Positions 7,079-15,541 of a DNA stretch of 22,079 nucleotides are shown one piece after another (the first letter of the stretch is position 1; every line of letters begins with the position of its first letter). Source of the DNA: an uncultured Ruminococcus sp. (GTDB taxonomy: Bacteria; Bacillota; Clostridia; Oscillospirales; Acutalibacteraceae). Made by a program: the position numbers and the translations under genes. The notes below the pieces were generated by a model. It saw only the letters and a program-made list of their open reading frames with translations, searched no databases and was not told where the DNA came from. The stretch lies in the NCBI GenBank assembly GCA_910585865.1, contig CAJUGO010000022.1:1-22079 (forward strand), read 5' to 3'.

Positions 7079-8833
7079 TTAAGAAATTGCAGCAAGCTTT
7101 TCATCAATTTCTTTTATATAATCGTCAAATATTTCAGTCTTGCTGTTAGGGATATCGTACTTCATTTTTGTAAGTTTATCAAATAAGCCAAATTTTAATA
7201 TCTTTGACAGCGGAATATTTTTAGCAACGATGTCTCTTGATTTTGCATAGAGATGAAGTATTGTTTTCATCATAAGCTTTTGTTTTTCAAGCGGAACATA
7301 TGTGTCATCGGCATGAAAAGCATTTTGCTGTAAAAAACCTACACGAATTACCTTTGCAGTTTCAATAATAAGTTTTTGGTCATCAGGAAGAACATCAGAT
7401 CCTATCAATTTTACAATTTCCATAAGTGAACTTTCTTCCTGGAGTAATGCGCTGATTTTGTTTCTGTACTCAATAAAGTCGCTGCCCAAATTATTTCTAA
7501 ACCATGTATCAAGGTCATTGAAGTATTCACTGTAACTTTGCATCCAATTGATGGCAGGATAGTGTCTTGCGTAAGCAAGTGATTTATCAAGAGCCCAGAA
7601 ACAACGGGTGAATCTTTTTGTATTCTGCGTAACAGGTTCGGAAAAGTCAGAACCCTGTGGAGATACCGCTCCAATAAGTGTTACAGAGCCTTCGCCGCCG
7701 CTTAAAACTTTTGCACGTCCGCTGCGTTCATAAAATTCAGCAAGACGAGAGGGAAGATAGGCAGGAAAACCTTCCTCTGCCGGCATTTCTTCAAGTCTGC
7801 CTGATATTTCACGGAGCGCCTCAGCCCAACGTGATGTTGAATCTGCCATCATTGCAACATGGTAACCCATATCTCTGTAATATTCGCCTAGAGTAATACC
7901 TGTATAAATTGATGCTTCACGAGCAGCAACAGGCATATTTGAAGTATTTGCAATAAGTACTGTACGGTCAGTCATCGGGCGCTGTGATTTAGGGTCAATA
8001 AGTTCAGAAAATTCTTCAAGAACCTGACTCATCTCATTTCCACGCTCACCGCAGCCTACATAGATAATAATATCAGCATCGCACCATTTTGCAAGCTGAT
8101 GCTGAGTCATAGTCTTTCCAGTGCCAAATCCTCCCGGGATAGCGGCGGTGCCGCCTTTGGCAATAGGAAACAAAGTGTCAATAATACGCTGACCTGTAAT
8201 AAGCGGCAATGAAGATGCAAGCCTCTCCTTTACCGGGCGGGATGTTCTTATTGGCCATTTTTGACATAAAGTAAGATTATGATCAATACCATTACAATCA
8301 CGGATAACAACAACTGTGTCAAAAATTCTATATTCTCCGTCTGGCATTACTTTTATAACTTCGCCTGATAAATCCGGATGAACCATAAGTCTATGTTCGA
8401 TAATAGGTGTTTCCGGAAGCACAGCATAAATTTGTCCGCCTTCAAGTTGGTCTCCGACCTTAACTTTAATTGTAACATTCCACAGTTTTTTATCATCAAG
8501 CGAAGAAACCTGCGCACCTCGATTTATAAAAGCACCCGACTGTTTTTCTATTGCCTTTAACGGTCTTTCAATTCCATCGAAAATGTTGTCAATAATTCCC
8601 GGCCCCAGAAGTACGTTCATTGGTGCGCCGGTACCTGTAACCGAATCACCGGGTTTTAAACCTGTTGTTTCTTCGTAAACCTGAATCGTAGTAAATTCAT
8701 TAGTAATACCGATGATTTCGCCGACCAGTTTTTGTTCACCGACATATACCATTTCCATCATCTCAAAGCAGTCAGCATTTTTAACGGTAACAACAGGGCC
8801 GTTAATTCCGTATATAACATTGCTGTTTTTCAT
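7079..8833 (-). CDS. atpA: V-type ATP synthase subunit A (catalytic)
   Basis: 584 aa, the normal length of V/A-type subunit A, which hydrolyses or makes ATP in the cytosolic head. The Walker A motif GGFGTGKT is at residues 234-241 (Lys240), and YVGCGERGNEM follows with the family's catalytic glutamate. The extra non-homologous region that separates A from B and from F-type beta is present around 115-190 (GGQIYAVLPETPIIEHRLM and neighbouring blocks). MADSTSRWAEALREISGRL and SGRAKVLSGGEGSVT-like segments match the nucleotide-binding domain. Start ATG 8833 is supported by alignment to family N-termini. It sits 36 bases after subunit E and 18 before B. Confidence 0.97.
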   Translation of the reverse strand: MKNSNVIYGINGPVVTVKNADCFEMMEMVYVGEQKLVGEIIGITNEFTTIQVYEETTGLKPGDSVTGTGAPMNVLLGPGIIDNIFDGIERPLKAIEKQSGAFINRGAQVSSLDDKKLWNVTIKVKVGDQLEGGQIYAVLPETPIIEHRLMVHPDLSGEVIKVMPDGEYRIFDTVVVIRDCNGIDHNLTLCQKWPIRTSRPVKERLASSLPLITGQRIIDTLFPIAKGGTAAIPGGFGTGKTMTQHQLAKWCDADIIIYVGCGERGNEMSQVLEEFSELIDPKSQRPMTDRTVLIANTSNMPVAAREASIYTGITLGEYYRDMGYHVAMMADSTSRWAEALREISGRLEEMPAEEGFPAYLPSRLAEFYERSGRAKVLSGGEGSVTLIGAVSPQGSDFSEPVTQNTKRFTRCFWALDKSLAYARHYPAINWMQSYSEYFNDLDTWFRNNLGSDFIEYRNKISALLQEESSLMEIVKLIGSDVLPDDQKLIIETAKVIRVGFLQQNAFHADDTYVPLEKQKLMMKTILHLYAKSRDIVAKNIPLSKILKFGLFDKLTKMKYDIPNSKTEIFDDYIKEIDEKLAAIS

Positions 8834-8869
8834 TTTAATACCATCTCTTTCAATAGAAATTAACAGTTA

Positions 8870-9463
8870 TCAAAGCACGCTCAAACCTGAGTTTTCAATA
8901 AACCATTTTCTCTGAGCATACAGCCTGCTGTCAAGTGTTTCATCAGCAACAATATTCATGGATTTGCAATAACCCTTGATGCCTCCGATTTTTATAGAAT
9001 TATCAGATAAAATTTCAAACTTGCCGCTAAAAACTGAGCCGATTTTTTCTGCGTTTTTTAAATCCTTTTCGTTTACGTAAATAATACAGCTGTTATTACC
9101 AAATAATGATGAAATGTTTTTGGCACTATGGATCAGATTTTTAGTATACTCAGTTGTTTTCGTGTATTCTAAAAGCTTTTCTTCAGCTTTTTTAAATATA
9201 TTGTCAGTCATTTGCGACCTTTCAAGGAATAATTCTTTCTGACTGTCCTGCATCATTTTAGCAAGCTTGCTTGTTTCTTTGTGTTTTATTTCCTCAAGCT
9301 TATCTTTGATGTATTTTTCGCTGTCATATTTACCTTGTTTTTCTGCTTCTTTGATTTTTTCTTCTTTTAGCTGCTCAACCTCATTACGCATCGCGTTTCG
9401 TTGTGCATCAGCATATTTTTGTATGGCTTTAAGAAAGTTATCGGTTTTCGTGGATTTTTCCAT
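8870..9463 (-). CDS. atpE: V-type ATP synthase subunit E (peripheral stalk)
   Basis: 197 aa, the expected size for subunit E, which forms the peripheral stalk with the small H/G subunit and tethers the head to subunits C and I. Residues about 10-90 are a long charged helix rich in Lys, Glu and Gln (EQLKEEKIKEAEKQGK), predicted coiled coil. The C-terminal half is a globular domain with the family-like IKGYCKSMNIVADETLDSRL. The call depends on this architecture and the operon position rather than on a catalytic motif. It lies between subunits F and A. Confidence 0.88.
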   Translation of the reverse strand: MEKSTKTDNFLKAIQKYADAQRNAMRNEVEQLKEEKIKEAEKQGKYDSEKYIKDKLEEIKHKETSKLAKMMQDSQKELFLERSQMTDNIFKKAEEKLLEYTKTTEYTKNLIHSAKNISSLFGNNSCIIYVNEKDLKNAEKIGSVFSGKFEILSDNSIKIGGIKGYCKSMNIVADETLDSRLYAQRKWFIENSGLSVL

Positions 9464-9506
9464 ATAAATAACCTCACAGCTTCATCAGATTAAAATAAGC
9501 AACAAT

Positions 9507-9815
9507 TCAAAGTTTCACACCAATGGCGTCTTGGACATATCTGGTAATGCTGTCCTTTGTTCTTCCGTTGCCATGGCGGTCAGGAATTTCAACAATCAGG
9601 GGCTGTCTGCGATTGAGCTTTATGTCATAGATAAGATCAGGACAACGCGAAACAAGTGTTTCAGTAATTAATATAACTGCAATATCATCCCTGTTTATCG
9701 CTTTTTCAAGCTCTCTGCGCACATGTTTTTCCTGATGTACAACAACGCCTTCAATACCTGCAAAACGCATACCTATTTTGGTATCAACATTATCACTTAT
9801 AAGAAAAAATTTCAT
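9507..9815 (-). CDS. atpF: V-type ATP synthase subunit F (central shaft)
   Basis: 102 aa, normal for V/A-type subunit F (NtpG in Enterococcus naming), a Rossmann-like protein that binds subunit D in the rotor and regulates coupling. Visible features are an N-terminal strand MKFFLISDNVDTKIGMRFAG, a middle block IAVILITETL, and the family signature IVEIPDRHG near the C-terminus. In the usual order this gene lies directly before subunit A; here subunit E separates the two. Confidence 0.93.
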   Translation of the reverse strand: MKFFLISDNVDTKIGMRFAGIEGVVVHQEKHVRRELEKAINRDDIAVILITETLVSRCPDLIYDIKLNRRQPLIVEIPDRHGNGRTKDSITRYVQDAIGVKL

Positions 9816-9843
9816 AAATCTATCAATCCTTGTATTATTCTAA

Positions 9844-10272
9844 TTAACCGATTTTTGAAATAATTAAAATTGAAATAAGCATGCCGTAAAGAGCAACACC
9901 TTCACCCAAAGCAACAAAAATAATTGCTTTACCAAATGCTTTAGGGTCTTCGCTTGTGGCGCCTATTGCAGCAGGTGCAGCATTGCCTACAGCTATACCG
10001 CCGCCTATACAGGAAAGACCTGTTGCAATTGCAGCACCGATGTATGCCATTCCGTCAGAAGGTGCGGCTGCGCTTACATCACTTGCTGCAGCGCTTGCTG
10101 TTATTGGACAAATCATACATATTGCAAATACTGCTGCAAATGATGCTAATTGCATAAGAACAGTCGTTTTTTTGCTTTTGCCTTTTTCAAACGCTTTAGT
10201 AGCAATAACAACAGATACAATAAGAAATACAACGGGTAAAGCCAACATTAATAAATCAAAAAAATTCAACAT
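9844..10272 (-). CDS. atpK: V-type ATP synthase subunit K (membrane rotor ring)
   Basis: 142 aa proteolipid of the membrane ring. Residues about 75-98 and 115-139 form the classical c-type hairpin: glycine-rich GGGIAVG at 90-96, the polar loop SEDPKAFGKA, and the ion-carrying Glu124 in LGEGVALYG. The first half (1-64) also has two hydrophobic segments but no glycine motif and no carboxylate; the second of them (about 36-64) ends in ASAAAS and looks like a signal peptide. So there is only one ion-binding carboxylate, and the N-terminal part is not an obvious duplicate of the hairpin. Val95 occupies the place of the glutamine common in sodium-binding rings, and no Ser/Thr follows Glu124, which hints at proton rather than sodium use; this is inference. 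Confidence 0.93.
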   Translation of the reverse strand: MLNFFDLLMLALPVVFLIVSVVIATKAFEKGKSKKTTVLMQLASFAAVFAICMICPITASAAASDVSAAAPSDGMAYIGAAIATGLSCIGGGIAVGNAAPAAIGATSEDPKAFGKAIIFVALGEGVALYGMLISILIISKIG

Positions 10273-10292
10273 AATAATAACCTCCAGAAATG

Positions 10293-12233
10293 TTATTGTA
10301 ATTTTAATTTAACAGGATCATACGGTCTGCCTTCACCAGAGTAAAATCTGCTGAACATTTCATAATATTCAAGACGCAGTACCTGAATGGCAACAAGAAG
10401 AGCCTCTAAAACCATTACAAGACAATTTCCTAAAATAATTATAGGCCAGTAGCCTATGCTGCCTGCAGATTCTGCAAGAACAAATACAACCATCATCATA
10501 CCGGCATGAACAAGTACAAATGCACCTACACGTAAGAAACTCATAGTGTTTGTCACATATCCTAAAATAACTTCAATAGATTCAAAAAGATTTTCAGCAA
10601 TATAGCCGCCCCAGCTTTCCGGCATCCAGTCTCTGTCACCGTTTATCAGTTTTGACAGCGGTTCTTCAAAGAAAATAAATAAAAACGGAAGTACTATAAG
10701 AAAAATAATGTAGGGAAGAGTTAAAATATTCCATCCCATAAATATTTGCCCTATAATGCCAAATACGATTGAAGTATAAAAAATTATTCCTGCAAGTCCG
10801 CTTGTACCAAAAAGTGCACGGCCGTAATTCTTTTGTCTGCTTGCAGTGTAAACATTCAGAAACATTGCTGTAATAAGCAAAACAACGCCTATTCCTATAG
10901 CCGTCATAATTATCATAGTTATTGACTCTGAATTCATTACCTCAATTGGTTTTTCATTAAGCCCGAATAATGACTTATACATTGGGTCAAGTAAATGTTC
11001 AAATCCAAATATACTGCCAAATACAAGTCCGAATAAAGCAGAAGAAATTCCACACGGAATCAGTATTTTGCCAATTTTCATTTTTTTGAGTTTCCACATC
11101 AGTAATCCGACAATTGAAAGACAAATTCCTTGTCCCACGTCAGCAAACATTATTCCAAAAATAATAATATAGGTTATAGCTATAAAAAGTGAGGGATCAA
11201 TTTCGTTATACTTAGGTACTCCGTACATTTCAGTGTAAAATTCAAACGGTTTTGCAAGAAAACAGTTTTTTAGTTTTACGGGTGGGGATTTGCTGATTTC
11301 CTTTTTTGCATCTGAAAATTCAACGTTAACGCTTGTAATTTTTTTTAATCTATGCTTAATTGGTTTTGAAAACTCAGAGGGAATCCATCCTACAAGTATA
11401 AAACTTTTATTATATTGCAGTATCTTGTTTCTGATTTTTGCATAAAGATTAAGTTCTTCCAGCTTTGAAAGATACTTTCTGATTATCTCATAGTTTAGAT
11501 TTATATAATTATCAATGCACTTTTGTGCTTCGTCAAGTTTTTTTTCAAGCAAAGGCAGCAGTTCCTTTAACTTTTCCAAGTAAACTTTTGGGGTGTCGTT
11601 TACTCCCAATATATTGCATTTTTCAAAATACAGTCCGGAGAATATTCTGTCTATTTCATCAGACTGCTCAATAGGAGTAAAATAAACACCCCAATAATGA
11701 GTTTTATCTTCTGAACATACAATAAAATCAACATAGGGATTGTCCTTATAAGCAGAAAGTTTATCAAAACTTTCCTTTGGAAGTCTGCCGAAACGCGAAC
11801 CGATATATTTTAATGCAATTACTTTTTCAACTTCAATGTCAAGTCCTACAAAATGTGAAGTTTCAGTAAGCTTTTCCTTGGTTTCTATGAGCTGATCTTC
11901 AATGAACATTCTATCATCTAAAAGAACATTAAGCTCATTTGTCGTTTTTTGGGTAAAAAGCTCAATTTCCTTAAAAGTAGGATTAAAATCACTTACATCA
12001 ACAAGTTCAAACTTGTGTTTAGTGAGGTTAAGTGATGTTTTAAGAGAATTCATAGGTTCTGCATAAATATTTTTTGTTTGAAGATGTGTAAAATCACGCG
12101 TATCACTGTAAAAAGTTGAAACATCGTCGGGATGAAACACACCTGATTCGCCAAGAACCGCAATAACACTGTCAACATCTTTGGTAAGTCCTATAACGCT
12201 GACGGCCTGCATGGTTGATACAGCCAAATTCAA
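10293..12233 (-). CDS. atpI: V-type ATP synthase subunit I (stator membrane subunit)
   Basis: 646 aa, the normal size for subunit I, the stator half of the ion channel and equivalent of eukaryotic subunit a. Residues 1 to about 345 are cytoplasmic and helix-rich (charged coiled-coil stretches near 90-115 and 220-265). From about 350 there are seven to eight membrane segments, with FADVGQGICLS in the first. Near the C-terminus TMSFLRVGAF..VHAGM contains the arginine that matches the essential channel arginine of yeast Vph1, and VLRLEYYEMFSRFY.GEGRPY.P holds the second conserved arginine and the family tail. It is followed after 20 bases by the K subunit, its ring partner. Confidence 0.95.
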   Translation of the reverse strand: MNLAVSTMQAVSVIGLTKDVDSVIAVLGESGVFHPDDVSTFYSDTRDFTHLQTKNIYAEPMNSLKTSLNLTKHKFELVDVSDFNPTFKEIELFTQKTTNELNVLLDDRMFIEDQLIETKEKLTETSHFVGLDIEVEKVIALKYIGSRFGRLPKESFDKLSAYKDNPYVDFIVCSEDKTHYWGVYFTPIEQSDEIDRIFSGLYFEKCNILGVNDTPKVYLEKLKELLPLLEKKLDEAQKCIDNYINLNYEIIRKYLSKLEELNLYAKIRNKILQYNKSFILVGWIPSEFSKPIKHRLKKITSVNVEFSDAKKEISKSPPVKLKNCFLAKPFEFYTEMYGVPKYNEIDPSLFIAITYIIIFGIMFADVGQGICLSIVGLLMWKLKKMKIGKILIPCGISSALFGLVFGSIFGFEHLLDPMYKSLFGLNEKPIEVMNSESITMIIMTAIGIGVVLLITAMFLNVYTASRQKNYGRALFGTSGLAGIIFYTSIVFGIIGQIFMGWNILTLPYIIFLIVLPFLFIFFEEPLSKLINGDRDWMPESWGGYIAENLFESIEVILGYVTNTMSFLRVGAFVLVHAGMMMVVFVLAESAGSIGYWPIIILGNCLVMVLEALLVAIQVLRLEYYEMFSRFYSGEGRPYDPVKLKLQ

Positions 12234-12261
12234 TTCACCTCTTTGTCAAGAGTCATGCCCA

Positions 12262-13305
12262 TCAAGTGATAAGCAAAGACTGTATTATTTTGCTGTCTAA
12301 ATTATATCTTGTTCCTTCAATAAGACTGATAACATTCATCAGTTCTGTTTCTGCAACAAACATATATGAAATCATAACTACAGACGGATTATTTGAAAAA
12401 TGCATATTTTTTTTTGCCAGCCTATATTTTATCCGCGGAGAAATGTCACTTGCGTAAACATATCCTATTTTATTAATAAGCTTTCCGTTATGGGTATTCT
12501 GCATAATGGAAAATACTTCGGCAGAAGATTCAGCTTGGCACATCATATCAATGGCTTTTGGACTGATATTTGTATAGTCAAGAAAAAGATTTGATTTTAT
12601 TTCATCAGGAGTAAGATTATAATATTTTTTCAGCCGAAGAATTCTTGAAAAAATATTATAATCGTTAATAGTGTAAAAAAAGCTGGTCAATTCCTGTCTT
12701 TCTCTGCCTTTAACATTTTTTTTGATTACTGTATTAAGGTTGCTGAAAATAAAATTGTACAGCTTATTTTCAATTTCAGAAATAGGCAGGCGGTTTTTGC
12801 AGTCAGCGGAATAATTTTTAAGAATATCATAATATGGAGATTCAGAGGCTGCTTTAAGAAATTCACTGTAATTTTTTGCATTTGCCAGTCTGTCTATATC
12901 AATTTCTGTGTGTTTTGAAAAGTATGCAGGAAACTGATAAATAAACTTATCTGTTGAATTTGAGTTTAACAAAATAAGAAATCTTATTATTTGTTCAACC
13001 TCTATAGTTTCAATAATATAGGAGGCGAGACCGGAACTTATGCCGGAATCATATCGGCAAAGTGAATCAAATTCATAGAAAAGATTCTGCCTTAATAAAG
13101 CTTCAAGACGTCCTCGATGTATATCGCGTTCATTTATATCATGAAGTGAATTTGAATAGTGTGTATATGACTTAAGATATGCCATGATTTCAGGAACGCT
13201 CTGACAAGAAAGTAAACTTGTATAATCTTTTTCTGTCAGTCGTTTGCCGAATTTTGATCTTGCTTTAGTCAAAACTGCGAATGAAGTTGTAGACATTATT
13301 CGCAT
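12262..13305 (-). CDS. atpC: V-type ATP synthase subunit C (collar/stalk)
   Basis: 347 aa, in the size range of V/A-type subunit C (equivalent of eukaryotic d), the funnel-like piece joining the shaft to the membrane ring. It is almost all helical, with the family-like N-terminal block VLTKARSKFGKRLTEKDY and SVPEIMAYLKSYTHY, and the DYTNISPKAIDMM region near residue 240. Sequence conservation in this family is low, so the call leans partly on position. AGGAGG at about 13309-13314 is close to ATG 13305; the internal ATG at 13296 has more comfortable spacing and could be the true start. It lies before subunit I, not between E and F as is usual. Confidence 0.87.
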   Translation of the reverse strand: MRIMSTTSFAVLTKARSKFGKRLTEKDYTSLLSCQSVPEIMAYLKSYTHYSNSLHDINERDIHRGRLEALLRQNLFYEFDSLCRYDSGISSGLASYIIETIEVEQIIRFLILLNSNSTDKFIYQFPAYFSKHTEIDIDRLANAKNYSEFLKAASESPYYDILKNYSADCKNRLPISEIENKLYNFIFSNLNTVIKKNVKGRERQELTSFFYTINDYNIFSRILRLKKYYNLTPDEIKSNLFLDYTNISPKAIDMMCQAESSAEVFSIMQNTHNGKLINKIGYVYASDISPRIKYRLAKKNMHFSNNPSVVMISYMFVAETELMNVISLIEGTRYNLDSKIIQSLLIT

Positions 13306-13336
13306 ACACCTCCTGAATGAGTCAGTAAAAACAATT

Positions 13337-13648
13337 TTAATTTGCTATTGTACGATTTACAATATCGTTGATCCATTTTTCAGAGTTCCTGTCAAAATCG
13401 GATTTTAGCTTAATAAGTACGGATCTGTGTTTGTTTTTAATTTCGTTCCATTGTTGATTTGCTTTCTTTTCTTCGATTATTTGTCTGCGTTTAACTGTTT
13501 CCTCAGCCTTTGACATATAATTTTTATGGATTTGCTCAATTTCGGCGTCGATATTTTTGCTGAGCTGTTCTTTTTCTTTAAGAGTAACCTCTTCCATAGC
13601 TTTTGCTTTATTATCAGCATCTACAATTCGCCTAATCATGTTTTCCAA
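13337..13648 (-). CDS. atpH: V-type ATP synthase small stalk subunit (H/G type)
   Basis: 103 aa, almost entirely a charged amphipathic helix (EEVTLKEKEQLSKNIDAEIE and onward), predicted coiled coil through most of its length. This matches the short peripheral-stalk partner of subunit E, called H or G (NtpF in Enterococcus). Composition and first position in the ATPase gene set are the evidence, since the family has no catalytic motif. It begins only 19 bases after the UPF0210 gene stop and ends 31 bases before subunit C. Confidence 0.8.
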   Translation of the reverse strand: MENMIRRIVDADNKAKAMEEVTLKEKEQLSKNIDAEIEQIHKNYMSKAEETVKRRQIIEEKKANQQWNEIKNKHRSVLIKLKSDFDRNSEKWINDIVNRTIAN

Positions 13649-13667
13649 AAAAACACCTCCGTAAAAA

Positions 13668-15029
13668 TCAGTTTTTAAGGGCCTGAAGCGGTGCCGGAAT
13701 TCTTCCTCCGCGGTTAATAAACACTTCGGGTGAACCCTTTCTTACAGGCATAACGGGACCTTTTCCGAGAAGTCCGCCAAAATTAAGTTCATCTCCGGCT
13801 TTTCTGCCTACGGCGGGAATAAGTCTGACAGCTGTAGTTTTGGTGTTTACCATGCCTATTGCAGCTTCGTCGGCAATGATTGCCGAAATAACCTCAGGAG
13901 TAATATCCCCCGGAACTACAATCATATCAAGGCCGACAGAACATACTGCTGTCATTGATTCAAGTTTTGTTATATCAAGATACCCGTTTTCAGCAGCACT
14001 AATCATGCCTGCGTCTTCAGAGACAGGTATAAATGCACCGCTTAAACCACCGACGTGCGATGAAGCCATAACGCCGCCTTTCTTAACGGCATCATTAAGC
14101 AATGCAAGCGCAGCGGTAGTGCCGTGACAGCCGCAAACTTCAAGTCCCATTTCTTCAAGTATATAAGCAACACTGTCTCCTACAGCCGGAGTTGGTGCAA
14201 GTGAAAGATCAACAATTCCAAATGGTACGCAAAGCCTTTTGCTTGCCTCTTTAGCAACCAGCTGACCCATGCGTGTAATCTTAAAGGCAGTTTTCTTTAC
14301 CATATCGGCAATCTCAGTAATATCCTTGCCTTCTCCGCTCTTTGCAAGAGCAGCTCTTACAACACCGGGACCCGATACACCTACATTAATTACAGTATCA
14401 GCTTCGCCTACCCCGTGAAATGCACCTGCCATAAACGGGTTATCTTCAGGAGCATTGCAGAAAACTACAAGTTTTGCAGCGCCGATACAATTTCTGTCAG
14501 CAGTAATTTCAGCCGTCTTCTTAACTATTCTGCCCATCATTTTGACAGCATCCATATTAATTCCGGCTTTAGTAGAACCGATATTTACCGACGAGCAAAC
14601 AAAATCAGTTTCGCTGAGAGCTTCGGGAATACTTTCAATAAGAGCATAATCTCCGCTTGCAAAGCCTTTTTGAACAAGTGCGGAATATCCTCCTATAAAG
14701 TTTACACCTAATTCTTTAGCAGCTCTGTCAAGTGTATGTGCAAACTTTACAACCTTTTTACTTTGGCACGGAGCGGCTACCATGCCGATTGGAGTAACAG
14801 AAATTCTTTTATTAATAATAGGTATTCCGTATTCTTTTTGGATGTCTTCGCCTGTTTTAACAAGATCTTTTGCACTTCTGCATATTTTGTCATAAACCTT
14901 TGTGCAGGCTTTATCAATATTTTCGTCAATGCAGTCAAGTAATGAAATACCCATAGTAATTGTTCTTACATCAAGGTGTTCATTTTCAATCATATTTATG
15001 GTTTCAAGTATATCCTTAGTTTCCAACAT
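13668..15029 (-). CDS. UPF0210 (PFL/DUF711 family) protein
   Basis: 453 aa, full length for the UPF0210 family, related in fold to pyruvate formate-lyase and glycyl-radical proteins but of unknown reaction. Family-like stretches include RTITMGISLLDCID near the N-terminus, GGYSALVQKGFASGD, NVGVSGPGVVRAAL and CGCHGTTAALALLNDAVKKGG, plus a C-terminal GGRIPAPLQALKN. I do not see the C-terminal glycyl-radical loop of true pyruvate formate-lyases. It follows the ACT gene after 48 bases, a pairing common in Firmicutes, and is followed by the V-ATPase genes with only 19 bases between. A metabolic or regulatory role is likely but unknown. Confidence 0.93.
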   Translation of the reverse strand: MLETKDILETINMIENEHLDVRTITMGISLLDCIDENIDKACTKVYDKICRSAKDLVKTGEDIQKEYGIPIINKRISVTPIGMVAAPCQSKKVVKFAHTLDRAAKELGVNFIGGYSALVQKGFASGDYALIESIPEALSETDFVCSSVNIGSTKAGINMDAVKMMGRIVKKTAEITADRNCIGAAKLVVFCNAPEDNPFMAGAFHGVGEADTVINVGVSGPGVVRAALAKSGEGKDITEIADMVKKTAFKITRMGQLVAKEASKRLCVPFGIVDLSLAPTPAVGDSVAYILEEMGLEVCGCHGTTAALALLNDAVKKGGVMASSHVGGLSGAFIPVSEDAGMISAAENGYLDITKLESMTAVCSVGLDMIVVPGDITPEVISAIIADEAAIGMVNTKTTAVRLIPAVGRKAGDELNFGGLLGKGPVMPVRKGSPEVFINRGGRIPAPLQALKN

Positions 15030-15077
15030 AATATGTAGTTCCTTTCAATATGCAGTTAAATAAAATTATCTGTTTTG

Positions 15078-15347
15078 TTATATTTTATGCATACTGTTAA
15101 AAATGTCCTCATGCATAATATGAATTTTAGTATTTGTAATTTTGCCGACTTTATTTAGGCTTTCCTGAATCTGATCAAATTCAATGTTTGATTTATCAAT
15201 TTCAACGAGCATCACCATTGCAAACATATCCTGAAGTACACTCTGTGTAACCTCAACAATATTAACATCTGCGTCTGAACAGGATGCAGAAACCTTAGCG
15301 AGAATACCAATGCTGTCTTTACCGATTACAGTTATAATAGCTTTCAT
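15078..15347 (-). CDS. ACT domain protein (UPF0237 family)
   Basis: 89 aa from ATG 15347. This start is preferred over the in-frame GTG at 15359 because GGAGG is then at ideal spacing; the GTG would put the binding site inside the gene. The protein is a single ACT domain: MKAIITVIGKDSIGILAKVS, then DADVNIVEVTQSVLQDMFAM, a fold that senses amino acids and is related to GcvR and the C-termini of serine and glycine regulators. It nearly always neighbours UPF0210 in Firmicutes and may be its regulatory subunit. It is the first gene of the operon, with a leader hairpin just before its ribosome binding site. Confidence 0.92.
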   Translation of the reverse strand: MKAIITVIGKDSIGILAKVSASCSDADVNIVEVTQSVLQDMFAMVMLVEIDKSNIEFDQIQESLNKVGKITNTKIHIMHEDIFNSMHKI

Positions 15348-15360
15348 AATAACCTCCACC

Positions 15361-15390
15361 TATGCAAGAATACAGAATATATCCTGCATA
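15361..15390 (-). promoter_or_regulatory. Leader hairpin next to the operon's first ribosome binding site
   Basis: On the minus strand 15390-15382 pairs with 15369-15361 (nine pairs, one G-T, 12-base loop). It ends directly before GGTGGAGG. It might affect translation of the ACT gene; no known riboswitch or T-box is recognised. Confidence 0.4.
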
Positions 15391-15412
15391 TGCTTAATAA
15401 TATATTTATCTT

Positions 15413-15441
15413 ATTATATATTTTTTTTCTTATAAAGTAAA
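15413..15441 (-). promoter_or_regulatory. Promoter of the ACT-UPF0210-V-ATPase operon
   Basis: On the minus strand TTTACT (15441-15436) and TATAAT (15418-15413) are 17 bases apart. The expected start is near 15406, giving a leader of about 60 bases. The spacer is A-rich. Confidence 0.65.
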
Positions 15442-15491
15442 GCAAATTATTGCAAAAAATAATAGTTTTTGATTATGATAATTTCATATTA

Positions 15492-15520
15492 TTGCAAAAA
15501 TAGCAACAATGTGTTATCAT
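15492..15520 (+). promoter_or_regulatory. Promoter of the PHP phosphatase gene
   Basis: TTGCAA (15492-15497) and TATCAT (15515-15520) with a 17-base spacer. The start would be near 15527, giving a very short leader directly before GGAGGTG (15528 on). Confidence 0.55.
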
Positions 15521-15541
15521 TTCTGCGGAGGTGAAGTATTT

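Noticed and set aside
9956..10312. 118-codon frame antisense to the K subunit gene
   Set aside because: Ala/Pro-rich product is a by-product of the glycine- and alanine-rich K codons; no start signal.
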